This document shows, one piece after another, positions 8,745-15,690 of a DNA stretch of 24,240 nucleotides. Position 1 is the first letter of the stretch. Each line of letters begins with the position of its first letter. Under the pieces are notes generated by a model. It was given only the letters and a program-made list of their open reading frames with translations. It was not told where the DNA came from and searched no databases. Source of the DNA: an uncultured Microbacteriaceae bacterium (lineage in GTDB: Bacteria; Actinomycetota; Actinomycetes; Actinomycetales; Microbacteriaceae); assembly GCA_946481135.1 (NCBI GenBank), contig CAMLMQ010000022.1, positions 1-24,240 of the forward strand, in the 5' to 3' direction. A program made the position numbers and the translations under genes.

Positions 8745-9685
8745 GCGTGACGCACCTTCGGGTTGACGATCGTGTAGACGAAGTCGGTGGTCAGGTTGAT
8801 GACCAGCACGATGGCGGCGTTGACGAGCACGACGCCTTGGATGACCGGGAGGTCTTTGCGGAACACCGCGTCGATCGCGAGCGTGCCGAGACCGGGGAGG
8901 CTGAAGATCTGCTCGGTGATGACGGCGCCGGCGAGCACCTGGGCGACGAGGAACCCGAGCACCGTGATGATCGGCACGCTCGCGTTGCGCAGCGCGCGGC
9001 GCCAGACGATGGCTGCGGGCCGCAGGCCCTGGGCGCGTGCCGTGCGGATGTAGTCCTGGCTCAGGGTCTCGGCCATGCTGCTGCGCGTGTGCCGCAGCAG
9101 CTCGGCCCCGCCGGCCATGCCGAGCGCGAGCGACGGCAGGATGATGTGCGACAACCACACCCCGACACCGTCGGTGGGTGGTCGGTAGCCGACGGCTGGC
9201 AGCCAGCCGAGGGTGAACGCGAAGACGATCACGAGGATCATCGCGACCCAGAACGTCGGCGTCGCAATGCCGAACGTCGAGAAGATCGTCGTCACGCGAT
9301 CGACGGCACGCCCGCGGTAGACCGCCGCGAGCACGCCCCCGAAGAGCCCGATGAGGATCGCGATCACGATCGAGACGAGCGCGATCGACAGGGTCACCGG
9401 CATCCGGTTGAGGATCGAGACGAGCACCGGTTCGGTGCTGTAGAGCGAGGTGCCGAGGTCGCCCGTGAGCACCCCGCCCAACCAGGACGCGTATTGCACG
9501 ATCCAGGGCTGGTCGAGCCCCAGACTGACCCTGATCTCCTCGATCTGCTCCGGGGTGGCGTTGTCGCCCGCGAGAGCGATCGCCGGGTCTCCCGGAAGCA
9601 GGGCGGCGAGCCCGAACACACCCACGGTGACGAGAAGGAACACCGGGATGATGCGGAGCAGCCGCAGGATCAGTACGCGGATCAC
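8741..9685 (-). CDS. Dipeptide/oligopeptide-type ABC permease (DppB-like)
   Basis: A 314-residue inner-membrane permease. It begins with the family pattern of a hydrophobic first helix (LRIIPVFLLVTVGVFGLAALLPGDPA), then an outside loop with GLDQPWIVQYASWLGGVLTGDLGTS. The contact loop TARAQGLRPAAIVWRRALRNA binds the ATPases, and EQIFSLPGLGTLAIDAVFRKDLPVIQG is diagnostic for DppB/OppB. An AGGAA lies about 13 bases upstream of the ATG. It follows the solute-binding protein gene after 43 bases and overlaps the DppC-like gene by four bases. Confidence 0.95.
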   Translation of the reverse strand: MIRVLILRLLRIIPVFLLVTVGVFGLAALLPGDPAIALAGDNATPEQIEEIRVSLGLDQPWIVQYASWLGGVLTGDLGTSLYSTEPVLVSILNRMPVTLSIALVSIVIAILIGLFGGVLAAVYRGRAVDRVTTIFSTFGIATPTFWVAMILVIVFAFTLGWLPAVGYRPPTDGVGVWLSHIILPSLALGMAGGAELLRHTRSSMAETLSQDYIRTARAQGLRPAAIVWRRALRNASVPIITVLGFLVAQVLAGAVITEQIFSLPGLGTLAIDAVFRKDLPVIQGVVLVNAAIVLVINLTTDFVYTIVNPKVRHA

Positions 9686-9728
9686 GTGTGTCGATTCCTG
9701 GTTGGACGGGGTGCGGGACGGCGGCGGG

Positions 9729-11258
9729 TCAGCCGGTGACGCCGACGCCCTTCAGCACGGGGAAGCCGAGCTCGTACTCGCCGACGCCCACGAGGTCGTC
9801 GGAGTAGACGACCGCCTGGTAGCCGTAGACGATCGGCCAGGTGCCGAGCGGCTCCTCCTGCACGAGCTTCGCCATCTCGGCGAAGATGCCGGCCCGCTCG
9901 TCGCGGTCGACCGTCGACATCGCCTCGCTGAGCAGGTCGTTCAGCTCGGGCGTCGTGAGGTTGCTCGCGTTGATCACCTGGCCCTCACCGAAGAGGTTGG
10001 TGTAGGTGATGCCCGGGTCCATGCGGCCGAGGAACGGCAGCATCCCGATCGCGGCGGTCTTCTCGTACCAGAGCGCGATGCCCGCGCCCGGTCCGGGAAG
10101 CAGCTCGAGGTTGATCTCGACGCCGATCTCGGCCCAGTTCGCCTTGAGCACCTCGGCCTCCTTCTGCAGGGCCGGCTGGCTGACGAAGTCGAACGTGAGC
10201 CCGTCGCCGTAGCCGGCCTCCTCGAGCAGTTCGCGCGCGCGCTCGGGGTCGTACTCGCCGACCACCGAGTCGTCGTGACCGTACAGGCCGCTCGGGATCA
10301 CCTGGTACGCCGGCTCACCCTCGCCGAACAGCACGCCGTCGACGATGCCCTGACGGTCGATCGCGAGGTTGAGCGCCTCGCGCACGCGCGGGTCGTCGAG
10401 CGCGGGCTCGAGGTCGGGGTTGATCGTGATGATGCGCTGGTTGAACTTCTGGCGGTAGAGCGAGTAGCCCGAGAGCGTCTCGGCCTCCTCGATCTGCTCC
10501 GACGTGATGAGCGTCATGTCGACGGCGCCCGTCTTGATCGCGTTCATCCGCGCGAGCGCGTCGGGCATGACGACGAAGTCGACGCCCGCGAGCAGCACCT
10601 CATCGGCGTCGCGGTAGTCCTCGTTGCGGTCGAGCGTCAGCGACACGGTCTGCTGCTCGCTCACCCAGACGAACGGGCCGGAGCCGACCGGCTCGGTGAC
10701 CTCGCCCGACGCGAAGCTCTCGGGCGACATCATGACGCCGTAGCGGTCGGCGAGGATCGCGACGAGCGACACGTCGGGCTGCTTCTGCACGATGCGCAGC
10801 ACGTAGTCGTCGACGACCTCGACCTCGGCGATGTTCGCCATGCCGGCGCGCAGCGTCGATCCTTCGAGCGTCATCATGCGGTCGAGGTTGAGCTTGGCGA
10901 CCTCGGCGTCGAACGGCGTGCCGTCGGTGAACGTCACGTCGTCGCGCAGGGTGAAGTCGAACGTGAGACCGCCGTCGTCGGTGGTCCACTCGGTCGCGAG
11001 GTTCGGGATCGGCGTCATGTCCTCGTCGACGTCGACGAGGGTGTCGTAGACGAGCTTGAGCACCGACGTCTCGGGGCCGCCGACGTTCTTGGCGACATCC
11101 CACTGGGTGACGGCGGCGGGGCCCGCGATGTCGATGCGGGCCTCGAGGTCGACATCCTCGGTGGACGGGCCGGGGTCGGTGGTGGTCGCGCACCCGGCGA
11201 GAAGAAGGAGGGCCGCGACTCCGGCGACGAAGCCCGTCCTCCTGCGTGTGATCTTCAT
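9729..11258 (-). CDS. ABC transporter solute-binding lipoprotein (DppA/OppA-like, SBP family 5)
   Basis: A 509-residue extracytoplasmic binding protein tethered to the membrane as a lipoprotein. The N-terminus is MKITRRR, a hydrophobic stretch, then the lipobox LLAGC with the lipid-attached Cys at residue 23. Family-5 features include LVYDTLVDVDEDMTPIPNLATEW, FTLRDDVTFTDGTPFDA, DDPRVREALNLAIDRQGIVDGVLFGEGEPA and YDPERARELLEEAGY. These proteins bind peptides, but also sugars, opines or nickel, so the ligand is open. The ATG at 11258 was chosen because it precedes a standard signal peptide; its ribosome site is weak. The gap to the SDR gene upstream contains a hairpin. Confidence 0.93.
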   Translation of the reverse strand: MKITRRRTGFVAGVAALLLLAGCATTTDPGPSTEDVDLEARIDIAGPAAVTQWDVAKNVGGPETSVLKLVYDTLVDVDEDMTPIPNLATEWTTDDGGLTFDFTLRDDVTFTDGTPFDAEVAKLNLDRMMTLEGSTLRAGMANIAEVEVVDDYVLRIVQKQPDVSLVAILADRYGVMMSPESFASGEVTEPVGSGPFVWVSEQQTVSLTLDRNEDYRDADEVLLAGVDFVVMPDALARMNAIKTGAVDMTLITSEQIEEAETLSGYSLYRQKFNQRIITINPDLEPALDDPRVREALNLAIDRQGIVDGVLFGEGEPAYQVIPSGLYGHDDSVVGEYDPERARELLEEAGYGDGLTFDFVSQPALQKEAEVLKANWAEIGVEINLELLPGPGAGIALWYEKTAAIGMLPFLGRMDPGITYTNLFGEGQVINASNLTTPELNDLLSEAMSTVDRDERAGIFAEMAKLVQEEPLGTWPIVYGYQAVVYSDDLVGVGEYELGFPVLKGVGVTG

Positions 11259-11304
11259 GGGGTAGTACCTACTTTCGGGTCGGTGCTGAACAACATCGTT
11301 CGAT

Positions 11305-11330
11305 CGGACGCCGCCAGGGAGCGGCATCCG
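11305..11330 (-). terminator. Intercistronic hairpin between SDR and binding-protein genes
   Basis: A 10-bp inverted repeat with one G-T wobble on the transcribed strand (arms CGGATGCCGC and GCGGCGTCCG, 6-base loop) begins five bases after the SDR stop and 46 bases before the binding-protein ATG. In transporter operons such hairpins often cause partial termination or protect the binding-protein mRNA; which applies here is inference. There is no T-run. Confidence 0.5.
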
Positions 11331-11335
11331 GCGCA

Positions 11336-12088
11336 TCAGGGGACTGCAGGCCCTCCGTCGAGTGTGATCGTCTGGCCGGTGATGAGGGCGGCGCACCGGG
11401 AGAGCAGGAAGGCGATCGGTGCGGCGATCTCATCGGGCCGTGCGCGACGCGCGGGCGCACGGAAGGGGGGATGCTCGCCCGTGCCGGGAAGGCGGTGGGC
11501 GGCGAAATCGGTGTCGGTGGGCCCGGGGCGCACCGAGTTGGCGCGGATGCCGTCGGCCCGATGCCGCACGGCGATGTCGAGCATGAGGCGCTCGAGGCCG
11601 GCCTTCGAGACGCCGTAGGCGGTGCTCGAGCTCGGATGCCCGGCGTCGGCGGCGCCCGGCGAGCTCACGGCGACGAGGCTGCCGCCGCCGGCGGTGCGCA
11701 TGGGGCCGAGCAGTGCGCGCAGGAGGTGCAGATTCGCCTCGAGGTTGACGGCGAGGATGCGGCGCCACTCGTCGACGAGCAGCGTCTCGACGGTGCCGTG
11801 CCCGCCGATCCCGGCGTTGAGGCAGGCCGCGGTGACCGGGCCGCGCCACGTGGGCACGCGATCCAGTTCGGCGGCGAGCGCCGCGGTGTCGGTGAGGTCG
11901 CACGCGACGGCGAGGGCGTCGCCGCCCCCGGCCCGGATGAGCTCGCCGGTCTCCTCGACCGCGTCGGCACGCTGGTCGAGCACGACGACGTGCGCGCGCT
12001 CGCGGGCCAGTTCGAGCGCGGTCGCGCGGCCGATGCCGCCGCCCGCGCCCGTGACGAGGGCGACGGTGCCGCCGAGGTCGAGGTTCAT
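11336..12088 (-). CDS. Short-chain dehydrogenase/reductase (SDR)
   Basis: A 250-residue classical SDR, an NAD(P)-dependent oxidoreductase. The cofactor motif TGAGGGIG is at about residues 14-21, with Asp in the VVLDQRAD loop that usually indicates NAD preference. NAG lies in ACLNAGIGG, the catalytic Ser in VAVSSPGAA and the YxxxK pair in YGVSK. The family C-terminal strand reads ITGQTITLDGGPAVP. It overlaps the upstream hydrolase-like gene by four bases and precedes the transporter genes, so it probably oxidises an alcohol from the imported or hydrolysed substrate; the substrate is unknown. Confidence 0.93.
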   Translation of the reverse strand: MNLDLGGTVALVTGAGGGIGRATALELARERAHVVVLDQRADAVEETGELIRAGGGDALAVACDLTDTAALAAELDRVPTWRGPVTAACLNAGIGGHGTVETLLVDEWRRILAVNLEANLHLLRALLGPMRTAGGGSLVAVSSPGAADAGHPSSSTAYGVSKAGLERLMLDIAVRHRADGIRANSVRPGPTDTDFAAHRLPGTGEHPPFRAPARRARPDEIAAPIAFLLSRCAALITGQTITLDGGPAVP

Positions 12089-13503
12089 GCGGCCGCTCCC
12101 GGGTAGGCGACGTCGGCGACGGCGCGCTCGGCGTCCTCGGGGAGCATGAGCCGGGCTTCGACGAGGGCGGCGCAGTGGGCGGCGACCCGCGCGCGGTAGT
12201 CGTCGGCATCCCGATACCGCACCGCGAGTTCCTCGGCGCTGAACGGGAGGCGGTGGCCGATGAGCGACGCCGACTGCTCGGGCGTGCCGGTGCCCGGGAA
12301 GCGCGCGAGCGGCAGGCACGCTCCCGGGGCGGGGGTGCTCGACGGGCGGTAGCGCGCGGTCGGCACGGCGATCCAGGGCGGGCGGATGCCGCCGTTGACC
12401 GTGCCGTCGGCGTCACGCGCGAGCACTCCGGTCTCGGTGCGCTCGAACCTCGGAACCCGCGGCGGAGCGATGCCGTCGCGCACCCAGCGCTCCAGGTTCT
12501 CGAAGGCGGCGCCGGCGAAGAGCTCGAAGCGGGCGTCGCTCGGCAGTTCGTTGATGCGGGTGTCGGCGAGTTCGCCGCCCGCCGCGGCGTACTGCGCGGT
12601 GTTGGTGAGCACGTCGTCGGGGCGCAGCTGCCGGTGGCTCGTGCCCGCGACCTCGTAGAGCCGGTAGCGGTCGCCGTCGTCGTCGGAGTCGTCGCGCAGC
12701 ACGGGCGCGTGGGTCTCGGCCTCGCTCTCGGTGAGCACCTCGAACACCGGGATGCGGCCGCGTACGGTGCGGCGGGCGTCGTCGGCGGGCAGCACCTCGC
12801 AGTCGGCGGAGAGCGGCGGATAGCCGGCACGGAGGAACGCGCCGGAGGTCTTGCCGATGATCATCGCGTCGACGCCCCGCCGGCCGTCGGACGTCCGGTG
12901 CCGGTCGACGAAGCCCTCCTGGAGGTACACGCGGCAGAAGCTGCCGGTGATCGACCAACCCGACATCGTGACGAGGTCGACGCCCGCGAGGGGGAACTCA
13001 TTCTCCTTGAGCGCGACGGCGACCGCGCCGAGGATGTCGTGGCCGAGCCCGGCGACGGGCAGCGACAGGCGGCCGTAGCGCGCGGGGAACCGCTCCGCGA
13101 GATCGGCGGCGACCGGAGCCGACTGGGTCACGCCGACCCACGCGTGGCCGTTCCGCAGCATCCAGTCGTGCGCGGCCTTCCAGGTGGGGGCGTTGTCGAG
13201 GTCGGGGTGGAGCGGTTCGAGCTGCACCGAGCCGCTGAACCGCGCGGGCTCGGCGGGGCGGCGCAGCAGCATCCGGGTCACGAACGGAACCTGCTGCCTC
13301 ACGCGCGGCGTGAACGCGTCGTCGTACTCCCATTCGCCGGCGACGCCGGAGAGCTCGAACTCCTCCTCGACGTAGCCGAACGCGGCGAGGTCGACCCCGA
13401 GTCGGGCGTCGGGAAGCCAGCTCGTGCCGAAGGGCAGATCGTCGAGGGAGTGCGGCCGGGGCGCGATGTCGAGCGTGATGCTCGCGGGCGAGGATGTCGC
13501 CAC
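12085..13503 (-). CDS. Alpha/beta-hydrolase-domain protein (Abhydrolase_10-like)
   Basis: A 472-residue protein resembling the large 'alpha/beta hydrolase domain' family often annotated as hypothetical. A nucleophile elbow can be placed at Ser184 (SGWSITG). A candidate catalytic His is His290 in YEVAGTSH, a segment characteristic of this family. No signal peptide is seen, so it should act in the cytosol, probably on an ester or amide; the substrate is unknown. The start is GTG at 13503 with GGAGG four bases upstream. It is the first gene of the operon, downstream of the TTGACA promoter and the palindrome. The family call rests on recognised segments, not on a search. Confidence 0.8.
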   Translation of the reverse strand: MATSSPASITLDIAPRPHSLDDLPFGTSWLPDARLGVDLAAFGYVEEEFELSGVAGEWEYDDAFTPRVRQQVPFVTRMLLRRPAEPARFSGSVQLEPLHPDLDNAPTWKAAHDWMLRNGHAWVGVTQSAPVAADLAERFPARYGRLSLPVAGLGHDILGAVAVALKENEFPLAGVDLVTMSGWSITGSFCRVYLQEGFVDRHRTSDGRRGVDAMIIGKTSGAFLRAGYPPLSADCEVLPADDARRTVRGRIPVFEVLTESEAETHAPVLRDDSDDDGDRYRLYEVAGTSHRQLRPDDVLTNTAQYAAAGGELADTRINELPSDARFELFAGAAFENLERWVRDGIAPPRVPRFERTETGVLARDADGTVNGGIRPPWIAVPTARYRPSSTPAPGACLPLARFPGTGTPEQSASLIGHRLPFSAEELAVRYRDADDYRARVAAHCAALVEARLMLPEDAERAVADVAYPGAAA

Positions 13504-13530
13504 GTCGCCTCCTTGCGCCGGTGCATTATT

Positions 13531-13565
13531 CGACAGAAACTTTGCGTTACGCAGATATTCTGTCG
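13531..13565. promoter_or_regulatory. Nested palindrome, candidate operator of the divergent PaaX-family regulator
   Basis: The outer arms CGACAGAA (13531-13538) and TTCTGTCG (13558-13565) form a perfect 8-bp inverted repeat. An inner palindrome TGCGT-T-ACGCA (13543-13553) has the same centre, base 13548. It lies in the divergent intergenic region and overlaps the -10 box of the catabolic operon promoter, as expected for a repressor site. Assignment to the PaaX-like protein is inference from position. Confidence 0.7.
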
Positions 13566-13585
13566 TGAGACGGGGCCCGTGTCAA
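13557..13585 (-). promoter_or_regulatory. Predicted promoter of the hydrolase-SDR-transporter operon
   Basis: A perfect -35 TTGACA (13585-13580), a 17-base spacer and a -10 CAGAAT (13562-13557) face the operon. Transcription would start near 13550, inside the palindrome and about 45 bases before the GTG start. The -10 is embedded in the right arm of the palindrome, so operator occupancy would block it. For the divergent regulator only a TAGGCT at 13608-13613 resembles a -10, without a clear -35. Confidence 0.65.
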
Positions 13586-13655
13586 CGAGGCGCGATGGGC
13601 GCTCCGCTAGGCTCGACCCACCATCGACCCAGGCGCCCGCAGTCGTGGAGTTCTC

Positions 13656-14567
13656 GTGTCACTGATCGACCTGACCACCACCGAAGAGGTGCGTCTGCCG
13701 CGCTCCCAATCCGGCAGCGAACCGCAGCACCTGCTCAGCATCCTGCTCGGCGACTACTGGTTCAGCCGCACCGAGCACATCTCCTCCGCCGGTCTTGTCG
13801 CGCTGCTCGCGGAGTTCGACATCACCGAGGGCAGTGCCCGGCAGGCGATGCTGCGCCTGCACAAGCGGGGCGTGCTCGAGCAGTCGCGCACCGGCCGCAC
13901 CACCGCCTACGGCTTCCGCCCGCGCAGCACCGAGGTCACCGAGGTGCGCCTGCGTCACGTGCTCGGCTTCGGCACGACCCCTCCCCCGTGGGACGGACGC
14001 TGGACGGTCGTCACCCTCACCCTCCCCGAGAGCAGCCGCCTCGTGCGCATCGCGATCCAGGGTCGGCTGCGCTCCCTCGGATTCGCGATGCTGCAGGAGG
14101 GGGTGTGGATCTCGCCGCGCGACCAGTCGGAGGCCGTCGTCCACATCCTCGACGACAGCGGCGCGCGGGACGCCCACATCTTCCGCGCCGAACAGATCGC
14201 GCACTCGCGCGTCGAGACGGCCCTCGAGCGGGCCTTCGACCTCAAGGGGCTGCGGCGCAGCTACGAGCGGTTCGTCACCCACCACGCCCCCGCCGTGAGC
14301 GACCTCGCGACCGTGGACAACCCGCTCGTCTACCGCACGCGCATGATGAACCAGTGGCTCGCCTTCCGCGGCATCGACCCCGAACTGCCCGCCGAGCTCT
14401 GGCCCGCCGGCTGGCCGCGCCCCGAGGCGCGCCGCACGTTCCGCATCCTCTACGACGGACTCGGCCCCGCCGCCGAGGAGCACTTCCGCAGCATCCTGCG
14501 CGAGACCGACCCGCACCTCGCCGCCCACAGCGGCGTGCACCTCGCGGCCGACTTCGAGCGGGACTGA
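13656..14567 (+). CDS. PaaX-family transcriptional regulator
   Basis: A 303-residue regulator of the PaaX family, whose founder represses the phenylacetate operon and responds to a CoA thioester. The N-terminal winged-helix part shows LLSILLGDYWF, then LLAEFDITEGSARQAMLRLHKRGVLEQSRTGRTTAYGFRP (about residues 47-87). The central part has WDGRWTVVTLTLPES and LRSLGFAMLQEGVWISPR, both typical of PaaX. The C-terminal region includes NQWLAFRGIDPELPAELWPAGWP. The start is GTG at 13656 with GGAG five bases upstream. It is divergent from the hydrolase-SDR-transporter operon, so it is the obvious candidate repressor of that operon. Its ligand need not be phenylacetyl-CoA. Confidence 0.92.
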   Translation: MSLIDLTTTEEVRLPRSQSGSEPQHLLSILLGDYWFSRTEHISSAGLVALLAEFDITEGSARQAMLRLHKRGVLEQSRTGRTTAYGFRPRSTEVTEVRLRHVLGFGTTPPPWDGRWTVVTLTLPESSRLVRIAIQGRLRSLGFAMLQEGVWISPRDQSEAVVHILDDSGARDAHIFRAEQIAHSRVETALERAFDLKGLRRSYERFVTHHAPAVSDLATVDNPLVYRTRMMNQWLAFRGIDPELPAELWPAGWPRPEARRTFRILYDGLGPAAEEHFRSILRETDPHLAAHSGVHLAADFERD

Positions 14568-14569
14568 CG

Positions 14570-15106
14570 GTGCGCCTCGACCTCGACGGGCTCACGGTCG
14601 AACCCCTCCGCGAGGAGCATCTGCCGGCGTTCGTCGCGTACCGGCGCGATCCGGTGGTCGCGCGGTATCAGAGTTGGGATGTCGACTACTCGCTCGACGA
14701 CGCCCGTGCTTTATGGGCCGAGCAGAAGGGTCTGGAGGAGCCGCGGGCCGGGGGTTGGCTGCAGTACGCCATCGTCGATCCTGGCGGCGTGCTGCTCGGG
14801 GATGTCGCGATGCACCGTCTCGACGACCAGCCCGACACCTACGAACTCGGCGTCACCGTCGCGCCCGCCGCTCAGGGGAGCGGCGTGGCGACGCGTGCCC
14901 TGCGGGGCACGATCGACTTCCTCGTGTGGGAGCGCGGGGCGCACCGCATCCTCGCGCACTGCGACGCGCGTAACACCGCGATGCGTGCGGTGCTCGAGCG
15001 TCTCGGGCTGCGCCACGAAGGCACCGCGTTCGAGGCCGACTGGTTCAAGGGCGAGTGGACGAGCCTGGAGACGTGGGCCGTGCTCGGCCGCGAGTGGACG
15101 GCGTGA
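14570..15106 (+). CDS. GNAT-family N-acetyltransferase (RimJ/RimL-like)
   Basis: A 178-residue acetyltransferase of the Acetyltransf_3/RimJ-RimL type, using acetyl-CoA to acetylate an amino group. Visible elements are the N-terminal LTVEPLREEHLPAF, the YELGVTVAPAAQGSGVATRALRGTIDFLVWERG stretch (acetyl-CoA binding, about residues 85-117), and the RILAHCDARNTAMRAVLERLGLRHEGT signature near 120-146. The start is GTG at 14570, two bases after the regulator's stop, so it is probably co-transcribed with it. Its target is unknown. It is the last gene of host-like base composition before the island. Confidence 0.9.
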   Translation: MRLDLDGLTVEPLREEHLPAFVAYRRDPVVARYQSWDVDYSLDDARALWAEQKGLEEPRAGGWLQYAIVDPGGVLLGDVAMHRLDDQPDTYELGVTVAPAAQGSGVATRALRGTIDFLVWERGAHRILAHCDARNTAMRAVLERLGLRHEGTAFEADWFKGEWTSLETWAVLGREWTA

Positions 15107-15138
15107 GACATCAAGACTCCCAGCGTACGACAACGGCA

Positions 15139-15621
15139 ATGGTGGAGGTTCTGAGTCACTACCAAGAACACGAGAAGCCCGAGATATCAACAATTCTGCT
15201 TCCGAATGAGGCTCGAAGAGGCGCTCGAGACGGCGAATCTCGCCAGACACGTTCGAGGATTCAAAACGTCCGCGAGCGAGGACGGGTACTCACCCCGGAC
15301 GAGCTGAATGAGTTGGTGCGGTGCTTATGTCGCTGGCCATTCGACCTACGACCTCGCGCACGCGTATGACATCCCTCGCGACACGGTGAGCGCACACCTG
15401 CGGCGTCAGGGAGTTCTTCGAAGGGTCAACGTCGCCGTGGTCCTCGATGACGACGATCGACGGCGAGTAGTCGAGCTCTCTACGAAAGTGGATCGTCAAT
15501 GAGACGCATCCGGGAACTGCTCGGCTTCTCGGAGAGATCGATCTTGCGCGCATTGATCAGTGCGGGCGTTGCGCGACGTCCCTCGCCCTCGGCAAGTTGG
15601 GCAGCGAACCACACCGCCTGA
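15139..15621 (+). pseudogene. Two-HTH DNA-binding protein, broken by two frameshifts
   Basis: The first HTH starts in one frame (GRVLTPDELNELV, ending at 15318) and continues in the next frame as GAYVAGHSTYDLAHAYDIPR and DTVSAHLRRQGV. Removing one base (C15319) restores ELVGAYVAG. The second HTH lies in the first frame again: LYESGSSMRRIRELLGFSER, then SILRALISAGVARRP. Removing one CT from the CTCTCT run near 15475-15480 restores VVELYESGSS. The layout, two LYxxGxS...TVxxxLxxxGV units, matches small HTH proteins commonly found near recombinases and integrated elements in actinobacteria. The start at 15139 is uncertain. Two independent lesions indicate a decayed gene, not a sequencing slip. 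Confidence 0.75.
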
Positions 15622-15690
15622 GTCGGTGAGGAGCGCGCAAGCGAAGTCGGCGGCCAACTATATGCTCGTGAACCCGTCGATGGAGGTCTC

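Noticed and set aside
15107..15690. Copy of the ssrA 3' end as left attachment site
   Set aside because: Only a 7-base GGTGGAG match at about 15141 was seen, too short to call.
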